Positions 8,069 to 17,784 of a DNA stretch of 64,000 bases are shown here, piece after piece. Under the pieces are notes generated by a model. That model was not told where the DNA came from and did no database searches. It saw nothing but the letters and a program-made list of their open reading frames with translations. The stretch spans positions 66,795 through 130,794 of the forward strand of contig NZ_FXTS01000009.1 in NCBI RefSeq assembly GCF_900182785.1. The letters run 5' to 3'. This stretch comes from Oceanospirillum linum (GTDB lineage Bacteria; Pseudomonadota; Gammaproteobacteria; Pseudomonadales; Halomonadaceae). The stretch's first letter is position 1, and each line of letters begins with the position of its first letter. The position numbers and the translations under genes were made by a program.

Positions 8069-10000
8069 ATGGGCCGCATTATCGGTATCGACTTAGGTAC
8101 AACCAACTCTTGTGTTGCTGTAATGGATGGCGAAAAAGCCAAGGTGATTGAGAACGCTGAAGGCGATCGCACCACCCCATCAATTATCGCTTTCACTGAA
8201 GACAACGAAACACTGGTAGGCCAGTCTGCCAAACGTCAGGCAGTGACAAACCCGAATAATACTCTGTTTGCGGTTAAGCGCCTGATTGGTCGCCGGTTTG
8301 AAGATGATGTTGTACAGAAAGACATCAAAATGGTGCCTTATACCATCTCTAAAGCCGACAATGGTGATGCTTGGGTTGAGGTAAAAGGCGACAAGAAAGC
8401 ACCACCTCAGATCTCTGCAGAAGTTCTGAAGAAAATGAAGAAAACTGCAGAAGACTATCTGGGTGAAGAAGTAACTGAAGCTGTTATTACGGTTCCTGCA
8501 TACTTTAACGACTCCCAGCGTCAGGCTACTAAAGATGCCGGTAAGATTGCAGGTCTGGAAGTTAAGCGGATCATCAATGAGCCAACCGCTGCTGCTCTGG
8601 CATACGGTATGGACAAAGCCCGCGGCGACCGCACTGTGGCTGTATATGATCTGGGTGGTGGTACGTTTGATATCTCTATCATTGAGATCGCAGAAGTCGA
8701 CGGCGAGCACCAGTTTGAAGTACTGGCGACTAACGGTGACACCTTCCTGGGTGGTGAGGATTTCGATCTGGCGGTGATCAACTACCTGGCCGACGAGTTC
8801 AAAAAAGAGTCCGGTATCGATCTGCATAATGATCCTCTGGCTCTGCAACGTCTGAAAGAAGCCGGTGAGAAAGCGAAGATCGAACTGTCCAGCAGTCAGC
8901 AGACAGACGTGAATCTGCCGTACATCACTGCAGATGCCACCGGTCCTAAGCACCTGAACGTAAAACTGACCCGTGCTAAGCTGGAATCACTGGTAGAAGA
9001 TCTGGTTCAGCGCTCTCTGGCACCGTGCGAAATCGCGCTGAAAGATGCCGGTCTGTCCACGTCTGAAATTGATGACGTGATCCTGGTCGGCGGTCAGACC
9101 CGTATGCCTCAGGTGCAGGCGAAAGTTGCTGAGTTCTTCGGCAAAGAGCCACGTAAAGATGTTAACCCTGACGAAGCGGTAGCCATCGGTGCGTCTATTC
9201 AGGGTGGTGTACTGGCCGGTGACGTGAAAGACGTACTGCTGCTTGACGTAACGCCTCTGACTCTGGGTATTGAGACTATGGGTGGCGTTGCGACTCCGGT
9301 TATCGATAAAAACACCACGATCCCGACTAAGAAGTCTCAGGTGTTCTCGACTGCAGACGACAACCAGACTGCTGTAACTATTCACGTGGTGCAGGGTGAG
9401 CGCAAGCAGGCGACGCAGAACAAATCTCTGGGCCGTTTCGATCTGGCAGATATCCCACCGGCTCCACGTGGTGTACCTCAGATTGAAGTTACCTTCGATA
9501 TCGATGCGAACGGTATTCTGAACGTAAGCGCGAAAGATAAGGCGACGGGTAAAGAGCAGTCCATCGTGATCAAGGCTTCTTCAGGTCTGTCGGATGACGA
9601 AGTAGAGCAGATGGTTCAGGATGCGGAAGCAAACGCTGAAGCAGATAAGAAGTTTGAAGAGCTGGTGCAAACCCGTAACCAGGGCGACACCATGTTGCAT
9701 GCCACTAAGAAAACCTTAGAGGAAGCAGGCGACAAGGCGACAGCTGAAGAGAAAGAGAAGATCGAAGCGGCGATTAAAGATCTGGAAGAAGCACTGAAAG
9801 GTGATGATGCGGACGATATCAAAGCTAAGACTAACGCCCTGACGGAAGCTTCCGGTGAGCTGGCTCAAAAGCTCTACGCTGAGCAGGCCGCTGAAGCCCA
9901 GCAGGGTGAGGGTGGCGAGCAGGCTGCTGATCAGGGTTCTGCTAAAGCAGATGATGTGGTTGACGCTGAGTTCGAAGAAGTTAAAGACGACAAAAAATAA
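8069..10000 (+). CDS. dnaK: Chaperone protein DnaK (Hsp70)
   Basis: The 643-residue Hsp70 binds exposed hydrophobic segments of proteins under control of its ATPase. The N-terminal ATPase domain begins IGIDLGTTNSCVAV and contains DLGGGTFDISI near residue 195; the substrate-binding domain and helical lid follow, ending with the acidic EEVKDDKK tail typical of proteobacterial DnaK. Codon use is strongly biased, as expected for a highly expressed gene. GrpE precedes it and DnaJ follows after a hairpin, so the whole co-chaperone set is together and shares the sigma-32 promoter. Confidence 0.99.
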   Translation: MGRIIGIDLGTTNSCVAVMDGEKAKVIENAEGDRTTPSIIAFTEDNETLVGQSAKRQAVTNPNNTLFAVKRLIGRRFEDDVVQKDIKMVPYTISKADNGDAWVEVKGDKKAPPQISAEVLKKMKKTAEDYLGEEVTEAVITVPAYFNDSQRQATKDAGKIAGLEVKRIINEPTAAALAYGMDKARGDRTVAVYDLGGGTFDISIIEIAEVDGEHQFEVLATNGDTFLGGEDFDLAVINYLADEFKKESGIDLHNDPLALQRLKEAGEKAKIELSSSQQTDVNLPYITADATGPKHLNVKLTRAKLESLVEDLVQRSLAPCEIALKDAGLSTSEIDDVILVGGQTRMPQVQAKVAEFFGKEPRKDVNPDEAVAIGASIQGGVLAGDVKDVLLLDVTPLTLGIETMGGVATPVIDKNTTIPTKKSQVFSTADDNQTAVTIHVVQGERKQATQNKSLGRFDLADIPPAPRGVPQIEVTFDIDANGILNVSAKDKATGKEQSIVIKASSGLSDDEVEQMVQDAEANAEADKKFEELVQTRNQGDTMLHATKKTLEEAGDKATAEEKEKIEAAIKDLEEALKGDDADDIKAKTNALTEASGELAQKLYAEQAAEAQQGEGGEQAADQGSAKADDVVDAEFEEVKDDKK

Positions 10001-10021
10001 GTCGTTTTAAGCTAAGGAATG

Positions 10022-10052
10022 CAAGAACGCGGGAAACTCTCCCGCGTTCTTG
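10022..10052 (+). terminator. Stem-loop between dnaK and dnaJ
   Basis: A near-perfect 13-base-pair inverted repeat (CAAGAACGCGGGA ... TCCCGCGTTCTTG) lies just after the dnaK stop. The base run after it is only partly T-rich, so it may be a partial terminator or a 3' stabilising structure that lowers dnaJ expression relative to dnaK. Confidence 0.6.
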
Positions 10053-10107
10053 TATCCGAATCTTTTTCAGCTCCCTTTCCTCTTTCATAACCTATGGTTA
10101 GCTAGCA

Positions 10108-11256
10108 ATGTCAAAACGTGATTACTACGAGATTCTGGGTGTTTCCAAGGATGACGACGAAAAAGCCATTAAAAAAGCTTATCGTCGCCTGGCGATGAAA
10201 TATCATCCGGACCGTAACCCGGATGACGAAGAAGCGGCGGAGAAATTTCGTGAAGCGACCGAGGCCTACGATATTCTGACGACCCCGGAAAAACGCTCGG
10301 CGTATGACCAGTATGGTCATGCCGGTGTTGATGGTCAGTCAGGCTACGGCGGAGGTGGTTTCGGTGGTGGTGCCGGTGCCGGTGGTTTTGGTGATATTTT
10401 CGGTGACGTATTCGGTGATATTTTTGGTGGCGGCGGTGGTCGTCATGATCCGAGTGCCCCGCAGCGTGGCTCTGACCTGAGATATCGTCTGGATCTTAAT
10501 CTTGAAGAAGCTGTGCACGGTACGACTGTCAGCATTAAGGTGCCGACACTGGTCGAGTGTGATAGCTGTCATGGCACCGGCTCTGCCGATGGCTCTGCTC
10601 CTGTGACCTGCTCAACCTGTGGTGGTCATGGTCAGGTACGTATGCAGCAGGGTTTCTTCTCTGTACAGCAGACTTGTCCGAGCTGTCATGGTCGCGGTAC
10701 TGAGATTAAGAACCCTTGCCGTAAGTGTCATGGTGATGGCCGTGTTCAGGAGCAGAAAACCCTGTCCGTTAAAATCCCGCCAGGTGTTGATACCGGAGAT
10801 CGTATTCGCCTTTCCGGTGAAGGTGAGGCCGGTGCCAATGGTGGACCTGCCGGTGATCTATATGTTCAGGTGAGTGTACGCCAGCATGAAATCTTTGAGC
10901 GTGATGGTCGTGATCTCTACTGCGAAGTGCCGGTTTCCTTTGTGGATGCTGCCCTTGGTGGTGAGCTCGAGGTGCCGACTCTGGATGGTCGCGTTAAGCT
11001 GAAGATTCCGGCGGAAACTCAGACAGGTAAGCTGTTCCGGTTACGGGGTAAAGGTGTTAAGCCTGTGCGTGGTGGTGCTCAGGGTGATCTGCTGTGTAAG
11101 GTTTTGGTGGAAACGCCGGTGGATCTTACGGATCGCCAGAAGGAGCTGCTGCGTGAGTTCAAGGAAAGTATGGAAGATACCCAGGGCCGTCACTCACCAA
11201 AAACCAATAGTTGGTTTGATTCGGTGAAAAAGTTCTTTGAAGACTTTAAGAACTAA
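10108..11256 (+). CDS. dnaJ: Chaperone protein DnaJ (Hsp40)
   Basis: DnaJ delivers clients to DnaK and stimulates its ATPase. The 382-residue protein has all class A parts in order: the J domain with HPD near residues 33-35, a Gly/Phe-rich linker (about 75-112), the zinc-binding region with four repeats (CDSCHGTG, CSTCGGHG, CPSCHGRG, CRKCHGDG), and two C-terminal beta domains. It starts with ATG 108 bases after dnaK, beyond the stem-loop, and ends at a long hairpin terminator. Confidence 0.99.
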   Translation: MSKRDYYEILGVSKDDDEKAIKKAYRRLAMKYHPDRNPDDEEAAEKFREATEAYDILTTPEKRSAYDQYGHAGVDGQSGYGGGGFGGGAGAGGFGDIFGDVFGDIFGGGGGRHDPSAPQRGSDLRYRLDLNLEEAVHGTTVSIKVPTLVECDSCHGTGSADGSAPVTCSTCGGHGQVRMQQGFFSVQQTCPSCHGRGTEIKNPCRKCHGDGRVQEQKTLSVKIPPGVDTGDRIRLSGEGEAGANGGPAGDLYVQVSVRQHEIFERDGRDLYCEVPVSFVDAALGGELEVPTLDGRVKLKIPAETQTGKLFRLRGKGVKPVRGGAQGDLLCKVLVETPVDLTDRQKELLREFKESMEDTQGRHSPKTNSWFDSVKKFFEDFKN

Positions 11257-11276
11257 GCGTTAAAATCAAAGCTCGG

Positions 11277-11336
11277 CAGGAAGCATTGTTCGCAGTGATA
11301 ACCTTGTATCGCTGTGGATCGCTTCCTGTTTTTATT
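11277..11336 (+). terminator. Terminator after dnaJ
   Basis: The outer stem CAGGAAGC/GCTTCCTG encloses a second stem (GCAGTGATA with TATCGCTG) and is followed by five T. It marks the end of the heat-shock unit before cysE. Confidence 0.7.
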
Positions 11337-11402
11337 TCTGCACTGTTTTTTTTCAGTATTCGTTTTCTCCCCGATTAAGGGATATCTGACTAGAGGTGAG
11401 TT

Positions 11403-12203
11403 ATGGCACCTGTTCAACTGGATTCACAGGCCTTATGGCGTGAGATTCAAGAGGAAGCCCGTCTGGAAGCTGAGCGGGAGCCGTTTCTGGCAAGTTATTT
11501 TCACAGTACTATCATCGGGCATAATGATCTTGCCGGGGCACTATCCTACCTATTGGCGATGAAGCTTGGCGATGATGTACTGTCCGCCGTCAGTGTTCGT
11601 GAACTCATCGAAGAAGCCTTCGAAAGTGAGTGTCAGATTATTCGTTCGACCTGTCAGGATATTGTGGCGGTCCGTGAGCGTGACCCGGCAATTACTCAGC
11701 TTTCCACTGTATTGCTCTACCTGAAAGGCTTCCATGCGCTACAGGCTTATCGGGTTGCTCATTGTATGTGGTGCCATGGCCGTCGCTCTATGGCGCTCTA
11801 TCTGCAGAGTCGTATCAGCCAGGTTTTTCAGGTGGATATTCATCCGGCAGCAAAGATCGGGCGGGGAGTCATGTTCGATCATGCAACGGGTATCGTGATC
11901 GGTGAAACCTGTGTTATCGAGGATGACGTTTCTATTCTGCAGAATGTTACCCTGGGTGGGACCGGTAAAGACTGCGGTGATCGCCACCCTAAGATTCGTG
12001 AAGGCGTTCTGATTGCGGCAGGGGCCAAGATCTTCGGCAATATTGAGATCGGTGCCGGTGCCAAAGTCGGTGGTGGCTCTGTGGTGCTGGAAGATGTGCC
12101 GCCGCACACAACGGTCGTGGGTGTGCCTGCGAAAATTGTGGGCAGCTCAGGCTGCGAGAAACCTGCGCTGGATATGAATCAGCAAATCTCTAATTCCGAA
12201 TAG
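11403..12203 (+). CDS. cysE: Serine O-acetyltransferase CysE
   Basis: CysE makes O-acetylserine from serine and acetyl-CoA, the first committed step of cysteine synthesis. The 266 residues show an N-terminal helical domain (HNDLAGALSYLLAMKL near residue 40) and a C-terminal left-handed beta helix of hexapeptide repeats (DIHPAAKIGRGVMFDHATGIVIGE region, ILQNVTLGGTGKD, IGAGAKVGGGSVVL). The catalytic histidine is in DHATG. It lies alone between dnaJ and dapB, not next to iscR or cysK, so its placement here is unusual. A weak ribosome site (GAGGTGAG) precedes the ATG. Confidence 0.96.
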   Translation: MAPVQLDSQALWREIQEEARLEAEREPFLASYFHSTIIGHNDLAGALSYLLAMKLGDDVLSAVSVRELIEEAFESECQIIRSTCQDIVAVRERDPAITQLSTVLLYLKGFHALQAYRVAHCMWCHGRRSMALYLQSRISQVFQVDIHPAAKIGRGVMFDHATGIVIGETCVIEDDVSILQNVTLGGTGKDCGDRHPKIREGVLIAAGAKIFGNIEIGAGAKVGGGSVVLEDVPPHTTVVGVPAKIVGSSGCEKPALDMNQQISNSE

Positions 12204-12259
12204 CCACGTAAGCTGCTTTATTAAGCGTTTTATCAAGAGAAGCATAAAAGGATATCAAG

Positions 12260-13063
12260 ATGATCAAAGTAGCCGTAATCGGTGCCGCAGGTCGTATGGG
12301 TAAAACCAATATTGAAGCGATCACACAAGCTGAAGGCGTTACGCTGGGTGCCGCTATTGTCGAGCCGGATAGTAGTCTTATCGGTGTTGATGCCGGTGAA
12401 ATGGCGGGTGTTGGTAAGCTTGGAGTAGCGGTTGTTGGTTCTCTTGAGGCCGCGAAGGATGATTTCGATGTACTGATCGATTTTACCGCACCACAGGTTA
12501 CCCTGACTAACCTTGCCTTCTGTGCTGAGCATGGCAAAAAGATTGTTATTGGTACAACAGGCCTGAACGACCAGGAGAAGGCTGAGCTGGAATCCTTTGC
12601 TGATAAAGTGGCGATCATGTTTGCACCTAACATGAGTGTCGGCGTGAATGTCACTTTGAAGTTGTTGGAGATGGCGGCAAGTGTATTGGGTGATGATTAT
12701 GATGTGGAGATTATCGAGGCCCACCATCGTCATAAAGTAGACTCACCATCCGGCACGGCGCTTCGTATGGGTGAGGCCGTAGCTGATGCCCTGGGTCGTG
12801 ACCTGAAAGAGTGTGCCGTTTATGGTCGTGAAGGTCAGATTGGCCCGCGTACGCAAAAAGAGATCGGTTTTGAAACGATTCGTGCCGGTGATGTTGTTGG
12901 AGATCATACGGTTCTGTTTGCTACCGAAGGTGAGCGAGTGGAGATTACTCATAAAGCTTCCAGCCGTATGACGTTTGCTAAGGGTGCTGTTCGTGCCTGT
13001 AACTGGCTGGCCAATAAAGAAAAGGGCCTGTTTGATATGCAGGATGTGCTGAGCCTGAAGTAA
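12260..13063 (+). CDS. dapB: 4-hydroxy-tetrahydrodipicolinate reductase DapB
   Basis: DapB reduces the dihydrodipicolinate precursor with NAD(P)H in the lysine/diaminopimelate pathway. The 267-residue product begins with the dinucleotide fold (VIGAAGRMG near residue 7), has the TTGL segment near residue 103 and the catalytic block EAHHRHKVDSPSGTA near residue 157, with the paired histidines and lysine of the family. Length is typical. It precedes carA by 272 bases that include a terminator, matching the dnaJ-dapB-carA-carB order of Pseudomonas apart from the inserted cysE. Confidence 0.97.
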   Translation: MIKVAVIGAAGRMGKTNIEAITQAEGVTLGAAIVEPDSSLIGVDAGEMAGVGKLGVAVVGSLEAAKDDFDVLIDFTAPQVTLTNLAFCAEHGKKIVIGTTGLNDQEKAELESFADKVAIMFAPNMSVGVNVTLKLLEMAASVLGDDYDVEIIEAHHRHKVDSPSGTALRMGEAVADALGRDLKECAVYGREGQIGPRTQKEIGFETIRAGDVVGDHTVLFATEGERVEITHKASSRMTFAKGAVRACNWLANKEKGLFDMQDVLSLK

Positions 13064-13211
13064 AGTTTGGCTCAGAGTGAACTGGCTGCAGCCCCTATGT
13101 TTTCAGGCTTCCTGAAAAATAAGGCAAAGGAAGTCATGGACGCGGCCTGCTAAATTGCCTAAAATATGGCGGATTACTGGCCAGGCTAAGGGCCAAATCA
13201 CACCAAATTAT

Positions 13212-13250
13212 AAAAAAGCGGGATGGAACTATGTTTCATCTCGCTTTTTT
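13212..13250 (+). terminator. Bidirectional-looking terminator before carA
   Basis: AAAAAAGCG-GGATG pairs with CATC-TCGCTTTTTT across an 11-base loop. It ends dapB transcription. The remaining 85 bases to carA have no feature I can support beyond a strong ribosome site (AGGAGG at 13325-13330). Confidence 0.85.
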
Positions 13251-13335
13251 GCAGCTGTAGGTCGAGGTTTTGCAGTAATAACCTTTACAGTGCAGAGCTT
13301 ATCAGATCAGAATCGCGCGACGGGAGGAGGTTGAC

Positions 13336-14481
13336 TTGAACAGACCAGCCATATTGGCCCTTGAAGACGGAAGTGTATTTCAGGGTGTGGCCATTGGTAA
13401 TGATGGCATCACCAGTGGCGAGGTGGTATTTAACACCTCAATGACCGGATATCAGGAAATCCTGACGGATCCATCCTATACCAAACAGATTGTTACCCTC
13501 ACTTATCCTCATATTGGCAACACTGGCACGAACAGCGAAGATGTTGAATCCGATAGTGTTTGTGCTTCTGGTCTTATTATTCGTGATCTGCCTCTGCTGG
13601 CCAGCAGCTTCCGCAACCAGAAATCACTGGATGACTACCTGAAAGAGAACGGTATTGTTGCGATCGCTGATATTGATACCCGCCGCCTGACCCGGATTCT
13701 TCGTGAAAAGGGCTCTCTGCGTGGCGCTATCGTCGCCGGTAGTGATGTTTCTGAAACACAGGCTCTGGAAGCCGCTAAGGCGTTCCCTGGCCTGAAGGGC
13801 ATGGATCTGGCCAAAGAAGTGACTACCCGTCAGTCATACCGCTGGAGCCAGTCAAGCTGGGAGTTGGGCAAAGGTTATGCCCATCGCGATGACAGCGACC
13901 TGCCTATGCACGTGGTGGCCTATGACTACGGTGTGAAATACAACATTCTGCGTATGTTGGTTGAGCGTGGCTGTCAGTTGACCGTTGTTCCGGCACAGAC
14001 GCCTGCCAGTGAAGTGCTGGCGCTGAAACCTGATGGTGTATTTTTATCTAATGGCCCGGGTGATCCTGAGCCATGCGATTATGCCATCACCGCGATTAAA
14101 GAGATTCTGGAAACAGATATCCCTGTATTTGGCATCTGCCTGGGTCACCAGCTACTGGCGCTGGCCAGTGGCGCGCAAACTGAAAAAATGAAGTTTGGTC
14201 ACCACGGTGCTAACCACCCGGTGCAGAGCTTGGACGACAAAACGGTCATGATCACCAGCCAGAACCACGGTTTTGCGGTTGACGAAAGCAGCTTGCCAGC
14301 CAATCTGCGTACGACGCACAAATCGTTATTTGACGGTTCTCTGCAAGGTATTGAGCGTACCGATAAGAAAGCGTTCAGCTTTCAGGGGCACCCTGAAGCA
14401 AGCCCCGGCCCACGCGATGTAGCGCCTCTGTTCGATCGTTTTATCGATAACATCAAGGACTATGTGGAAAAGCGCGGTTAA
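13336..14481 (+). CDS. carA: Carbamoyl phosphate synthase small subunit
   Basis: CarA is the glutaminase subunit that supplies ammonia to CarB for carbamoyl phosphate, shared by arginine and pyrimidine synthesis. The 381 residues comprise the N-terminal small-subunit domain (TSMTGYQEILTDPSY) and a class I amidotransferase domain with nucleophile Cys268 in FGICLGHQ and His352 in QGHPEASPGP. The start is TTG at 13336; AGGAGG five bases upstream and the alignment MNRPAILALEDG to family N-termini support it. carB follows after 78 bases. Confidence 0.97.
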   Translation: MNRPAILALEDGSVFQGVAIGNDGITSGEVVFNTSMTGYQEILTDPSYTKQIVTLTYPHIGNTGTNSEDVESDSVCASGLIIRDLPLLASSFRNQKSLDDYLKENGIVAIADIDTRRLTRILREKGSLRGAIVAGSDVSETQALEAAKAFPGLKGMDLAKEVTTRQSYRWSQSSWELGKGYAHRDDSDLPMHVVAYDYGVKYNILRMLVERGCQLTVVPAQTPASEVLALKPDGVFLSNGPGDPEPCDYAITAIKEILETDIPVFGICLGHQLLALASGAQTEKMKFGHHGANHPVQSLDDKTVMITSQNHGFAVDESSLPANLRTTHKSLFDGSLQGIERTDKKAFSFQGHPEASPGPRDVAPLFDRFIDNIKDYVEKRG

Positions 14482-14559
14482 CAGTATTTGATGCGACCCG
14501 GTTAGCCGGGTTCCTGATGCTGAACTGATACCAACCGAATTTTTAGTGTGTGAGCGACC

Positions 14560-17500
14560 ATGCCAAAACGTACCGACATAGAAAGTATTCTGATTCTGGG
14601 CGCAGGCCCAATCATCATTGGTCAGGCCTGTGAGTTTGACTATTCCGGCGCACAGGCTTGTAAAGCCCTGCGTGAAGAGGGTTACCGTGTCATTCTGGTG
14701 AACTCTAATCCTGCGACCATCATGACTGACCCGGCAATGGCTGATGCGACCTACATCGAGCCTATCACCTGGCAAACCGTTGCTAAGATCATCGAAAAAG
14801 AGCGCCCGGATGCCGTTTTGCCGACCATGGGTGGTCAGACCGCATTGAACTGTGCACTGGATCTGGAAAAGCATGGTGTTCTGGAAGAGTTTGGTGTTGA
14901 GATGATCGGTGCAAACGCCGATACCATCGATAAAGCGGAAAATCGTGAGCGTTTTGACCAGGCGATGAAAAACATCGGTCTGGAGTGCCCGCGTGCAGAT
15001 ATTGCACATACCATGGAAGAAGCCTGGGACGTACAGTCCAAGCTGGGTTTTCCATGCATTATCCGCCCTTCTTTCACTATGGGAGGTACCGGCGGCGGTA
15101 TCGCGTATAACAAAGAAGAGTTTGAAGAGATCTGTACCCGTGGTCTTGATCTGTCACCTACCAGTGAGTTATTGATCGACGAGTCTCTGATCGGCTGGAA
15201 AGAGTACGAGATGGAGGTTGTACGTGATAAAAACGACAACTGCATCATCGTATGTGCTATCGAGAACTTTGATGCCATGGGTGTACATACCGGTGATTCC
15301 ATCACCGTTGCTCCGGCACAGACCCTGACCGATAAAGAATACCAGATCATGCGTGATGCCTCCCTTGCGGTACTGCGTGAAATCGGTGTAGAGACGGGTG
15401 GTTCTAACGTTCAGTTCGGTATGGACCCTAAAACCGGTCGCATGGTCGTGATTGAGATGAATCCGCGTGTTTCCCGCTCATCGGCGCTGGCATCAAAAGC
15501 AACGGGTTTCCCTATTGCTAAAATTGCCGCAAAACTAGCCGTGGGTTATACCCTGGATGAGCTGCAGAATGATATTACCGGTGGTCGCACTCCGGCATCA
15601 TTCGAGCCGTCTATTGACTATGTTGTGACTAAAATCCCTCGTTTCACCTTTGAGAAATTCCCTCAGGCTAATGACCGTCTGACCACTCAGATGAAATCTG
15701 TGGGTGAGGTTATGGCTATTGGCCGTACACTTCAGGAGTCGATGCAGAAGGCGCTGCGTGGTTTGGAAGTAGGTTCTAACGGCTTTGATCCGATTCTGGA
15801 TAAGACCGAAGAAGACTACATGGACAAGCTGAAAGGTGAGTTGCAGAACCCTGGCGCTGACCGTATCTGGTATATCGGTGACGCATTCCGTCTTGGTATG
15901 TCTGTAGAAGAGTTATATGGCATTACCGGTGTGGACCCATGGTTCCTGGTTCAGATCGAAGACATTATTAAAGATGAGCAGCGTGTCGCTAAGATGGGCA
16001 TGGCAGACCTGTCTGAAGATGTGATCTTCCGTCTGAAGCGTAAGGGCTTCTCAGATGCGCGCCTTGCTGACTTACTGGATGTATCTGAAAAAGAGTTCCG
16101 TAAACTGCGTCAGAAGCTGGGTGTTCGTCCGGTTTATAAGCGTGTTGATACCTGTGCCGCAGAATTCGCTTCCGACACCGCTTATATGTACTCCACTTAT
16201 GAAGAAGAGTGTGAGGCAGATCCGAGTGACCGTGAGAAGATCATGGTCATTGGTGGTGGCCCTAACCGTATTGGTCAGGGTATCGAGTTTGACTACTGCT
16301 GCGTACATGCTGCTCTGGCTGCCCGTGAAGACGGTTACGAAACCATTATGGTGAACTGTAACCCTGAAACGGTTTCTACAGATTATGATACGTCTGATCG
16401 CCTGTTCTTCGAGCCGATCACCTTAGAAGACGTGTTGGAAATCGTTGATAAAGAGCAGCCAAAAGGTGTGATCGTGCAGTTTGGTGGCCAAACGCCACTG
16501 AAACTGGCCCGTGAACTGGAAGCGGCTGGCGTACCGATTATTGGTACTACGCCTGACGCAATTGACCGGGCGGAAGACCGCGAGCGCTTCCAGAAAATGA
16601 TTGAGCGTCTAGAGCTGAAGCAGCCGCCTAATGCGACAGCCCGTAGCCTGGACGAAGCTCTGCTGCTGGCTCAGAAAATCGGTTATCCACTGGTTGTTCG
16701 CCCGTCCTATGTTCTGGGTGGCCGTGCCATGGAGATCGTATATAGCGATGAAGAGCTGAATCGCTACATGAATACTGCGGTTAAGGTCTCTAACGACAGC
16801 CCGGTTCTGCTGGATCATTTCCTGAATGCTGCGATTGAGATTGATGTTGATGCGGTTTCAGACGGTAAGCAGGTGGTTATCGGCAGTATTATGCAGCACA
16901 TTGAGCAGGCCGGTGTTCACTCCGGTGACTCGGCTTGTTCTCTGCCTCCTTACAGCCTGCCATCTGATGTTCAGGATCAGATGCGGGATATGATTAAACG
17001 GATGGCTTTGGAGCTGGGTGTTGTCGGCCTGATGAACGTTCAGCTGGCTTGGCAGGATGGTGAGATCTATGTGATCGAAGTGAACCCTCGTGCATCCCGT
17101 ACTGTGCCATTTGTTTCCAAGTGCATCGGCACGTCGCTGGCGAAAATTGCGGCACGTTGTATGACGGGAATCTCTCTGGAAGAGCAAGGCTTTACCAAAG
17201 AGATCATTCCAACATTGTTTAACGTAAAAGAAGCCGTATTCCCGTTCAATAAGTTTCAGGGCGTTGATCCGATTCTGAGTCCTGAGATGAAATCTACCGG
17301 TGAGGTGATGGGAACCGGTGACACGTTTGCCGAGGCTTTCCTGAAAGCTCAGCAAGGTGCTGGTGAGCAGATGCCACGGGATGGTGGTCGTGCCATTCTT
17401 AGTGTTCGTGAAGCAGACAAGGCAGCGGTTCTTGATGTTGCTAAGTCACTGCAGAAGCTGGGCTTTGAACTACTGGCAACCCGTGGTACTGCAAAAGTTC

Positions 17501-17784
17501 TGGAAGATGCAAATATTCCGGTTCAGGTTGTCAACAAGGTGAATGAAGGTCGTCCTCACCTGGTGGATATGCTGAAAAATGATGAAATTTCCTATGTACT
17601 GAATACGACGGAAGGCCGTAAAGCGATTGCTGACTCGTCTACTATACGTCGTACGGCGCTACAGCATAAAGTTGCCTACACCACAACATTGGCAGCCGCT
17701 AAAGCAGTGTGCATGGCACTGGAGTATGGTGACGAGATTAATGTGCGTCGCCTGCAGGACATACATTCAGGAGTAAACGCATGA
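14560..17784 (+). CDS. carB: Carbamoyl phosphate synthase large subunit
   Basis: CarB, 1074 residues, uses two ATP to build carbamoyl phosphate from bicarbonate and the ammonia released by CarA. Two homologous ATP-grasp halves are visible: the first begins ILILGAGPIIIGQACEFDYSG, the second IMVIGGGPNRIGQGIEFDYC near residue 560; each has its metal-binding EMNPR or EVNPR motif. The C-terminal methylglyoxal-synthase-like domain (about 940 onward) is the site of allosteric control by UMP and ornithine in E. coli. The last four bases overlap the greA start (ATGA). Confidence 0.99.
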   Translation: MPKRTDIESILILGAGPIIIGQACEFDYSGAQACKALREEGYRVILVNSNPATIMTDPAMADATYIEPITWQTVAKIIEKERPDAVLPTMGGQTALNCALDLEKHGVLEEFGVEMIGANADTIDKAENRERFDQAMKNIGLECPRADIAHTMEEAWDVQSKLGFPCIIRPSFTMGGTGGGIAYNKEEFEEICTRGLDLSPTSELLIDESLIGWKEYEMEVVRDKNDNCIIVCAIENFDAMGVHTGDSITVAPAQTLTDKEYQIMRDASLAVLREIGVETGGSNVQFGMDPKTGRMVVIEMNPRVSRSSALASKATGFPIAKIAAKLAVGYTLDELQNDITGGRTPASFEPSIDYVVTKIPRFTFEKFPQANDRLTTQMKSVGEVMAIGRTLQESMQKALRGLEVGSNGFDPILDKTEEDYMDKLKGELQNPGADRIWYIGDAFRLGMSVEELYGITGVDPWFLVQIEDIIKDEQRVAKMGMADLSEDVIFRLKRKGFSDARLADLLDVSEKEFRKLRQKLGVRPVYKRVDTCAAEFASDTAYMYSTYEEECEADPSDREKIMVIGGGPNRIGQGIEFDYCCVHAALAAREDGYETIMVNCNPETVSTDYDTSDRLFFEPITLEDVLEIVDKEQPKGVIVQFGGQTPLKLARELEAAGVPIIGTTPDAIDRAEDRERFQKMIERLELKQPPNATARSLDEALLLAQKIGYPLVVRPSYVLGGRAMEIVYSDEELNRYMNTAVKVSNDSPVLLDHFLNAAIEIDVDAVSDGKQVVIGSIMQHIEQAGVHSGDSACSLPPYSLPSDVQDQMRDMIKRMALELGVVGLMNVQLAWQDGEIYVIEVNPRASRTVPFVSKCIGTSLAKIAARCMTGISLEEQGFTKEIIPTLFNVKEAVFPFNKFQGVDPILSPEMKSTGEVMGTGDTFAEAFLKAQQGAGEQMPRDGGRAILSVREADKAAVLDVAKSLQKLGFELLATRGTAKVLEDANIPVQVVNKVNEGRPHLVDMLKNDEISYVLNTTEGRKAIADSSTIRRTALQHKVAYTTTLAAAKAVCMALEYGDEINVRRLQDIHSGVNA

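Noticed and set aside
14326..15350. Long minus-strand frames opposite carA/carB and similar antisense frames elsewhere
   Set aside because: They mirror strongly conserved genes with biased codons, lack ribosome sites and encode no recognisable protein.
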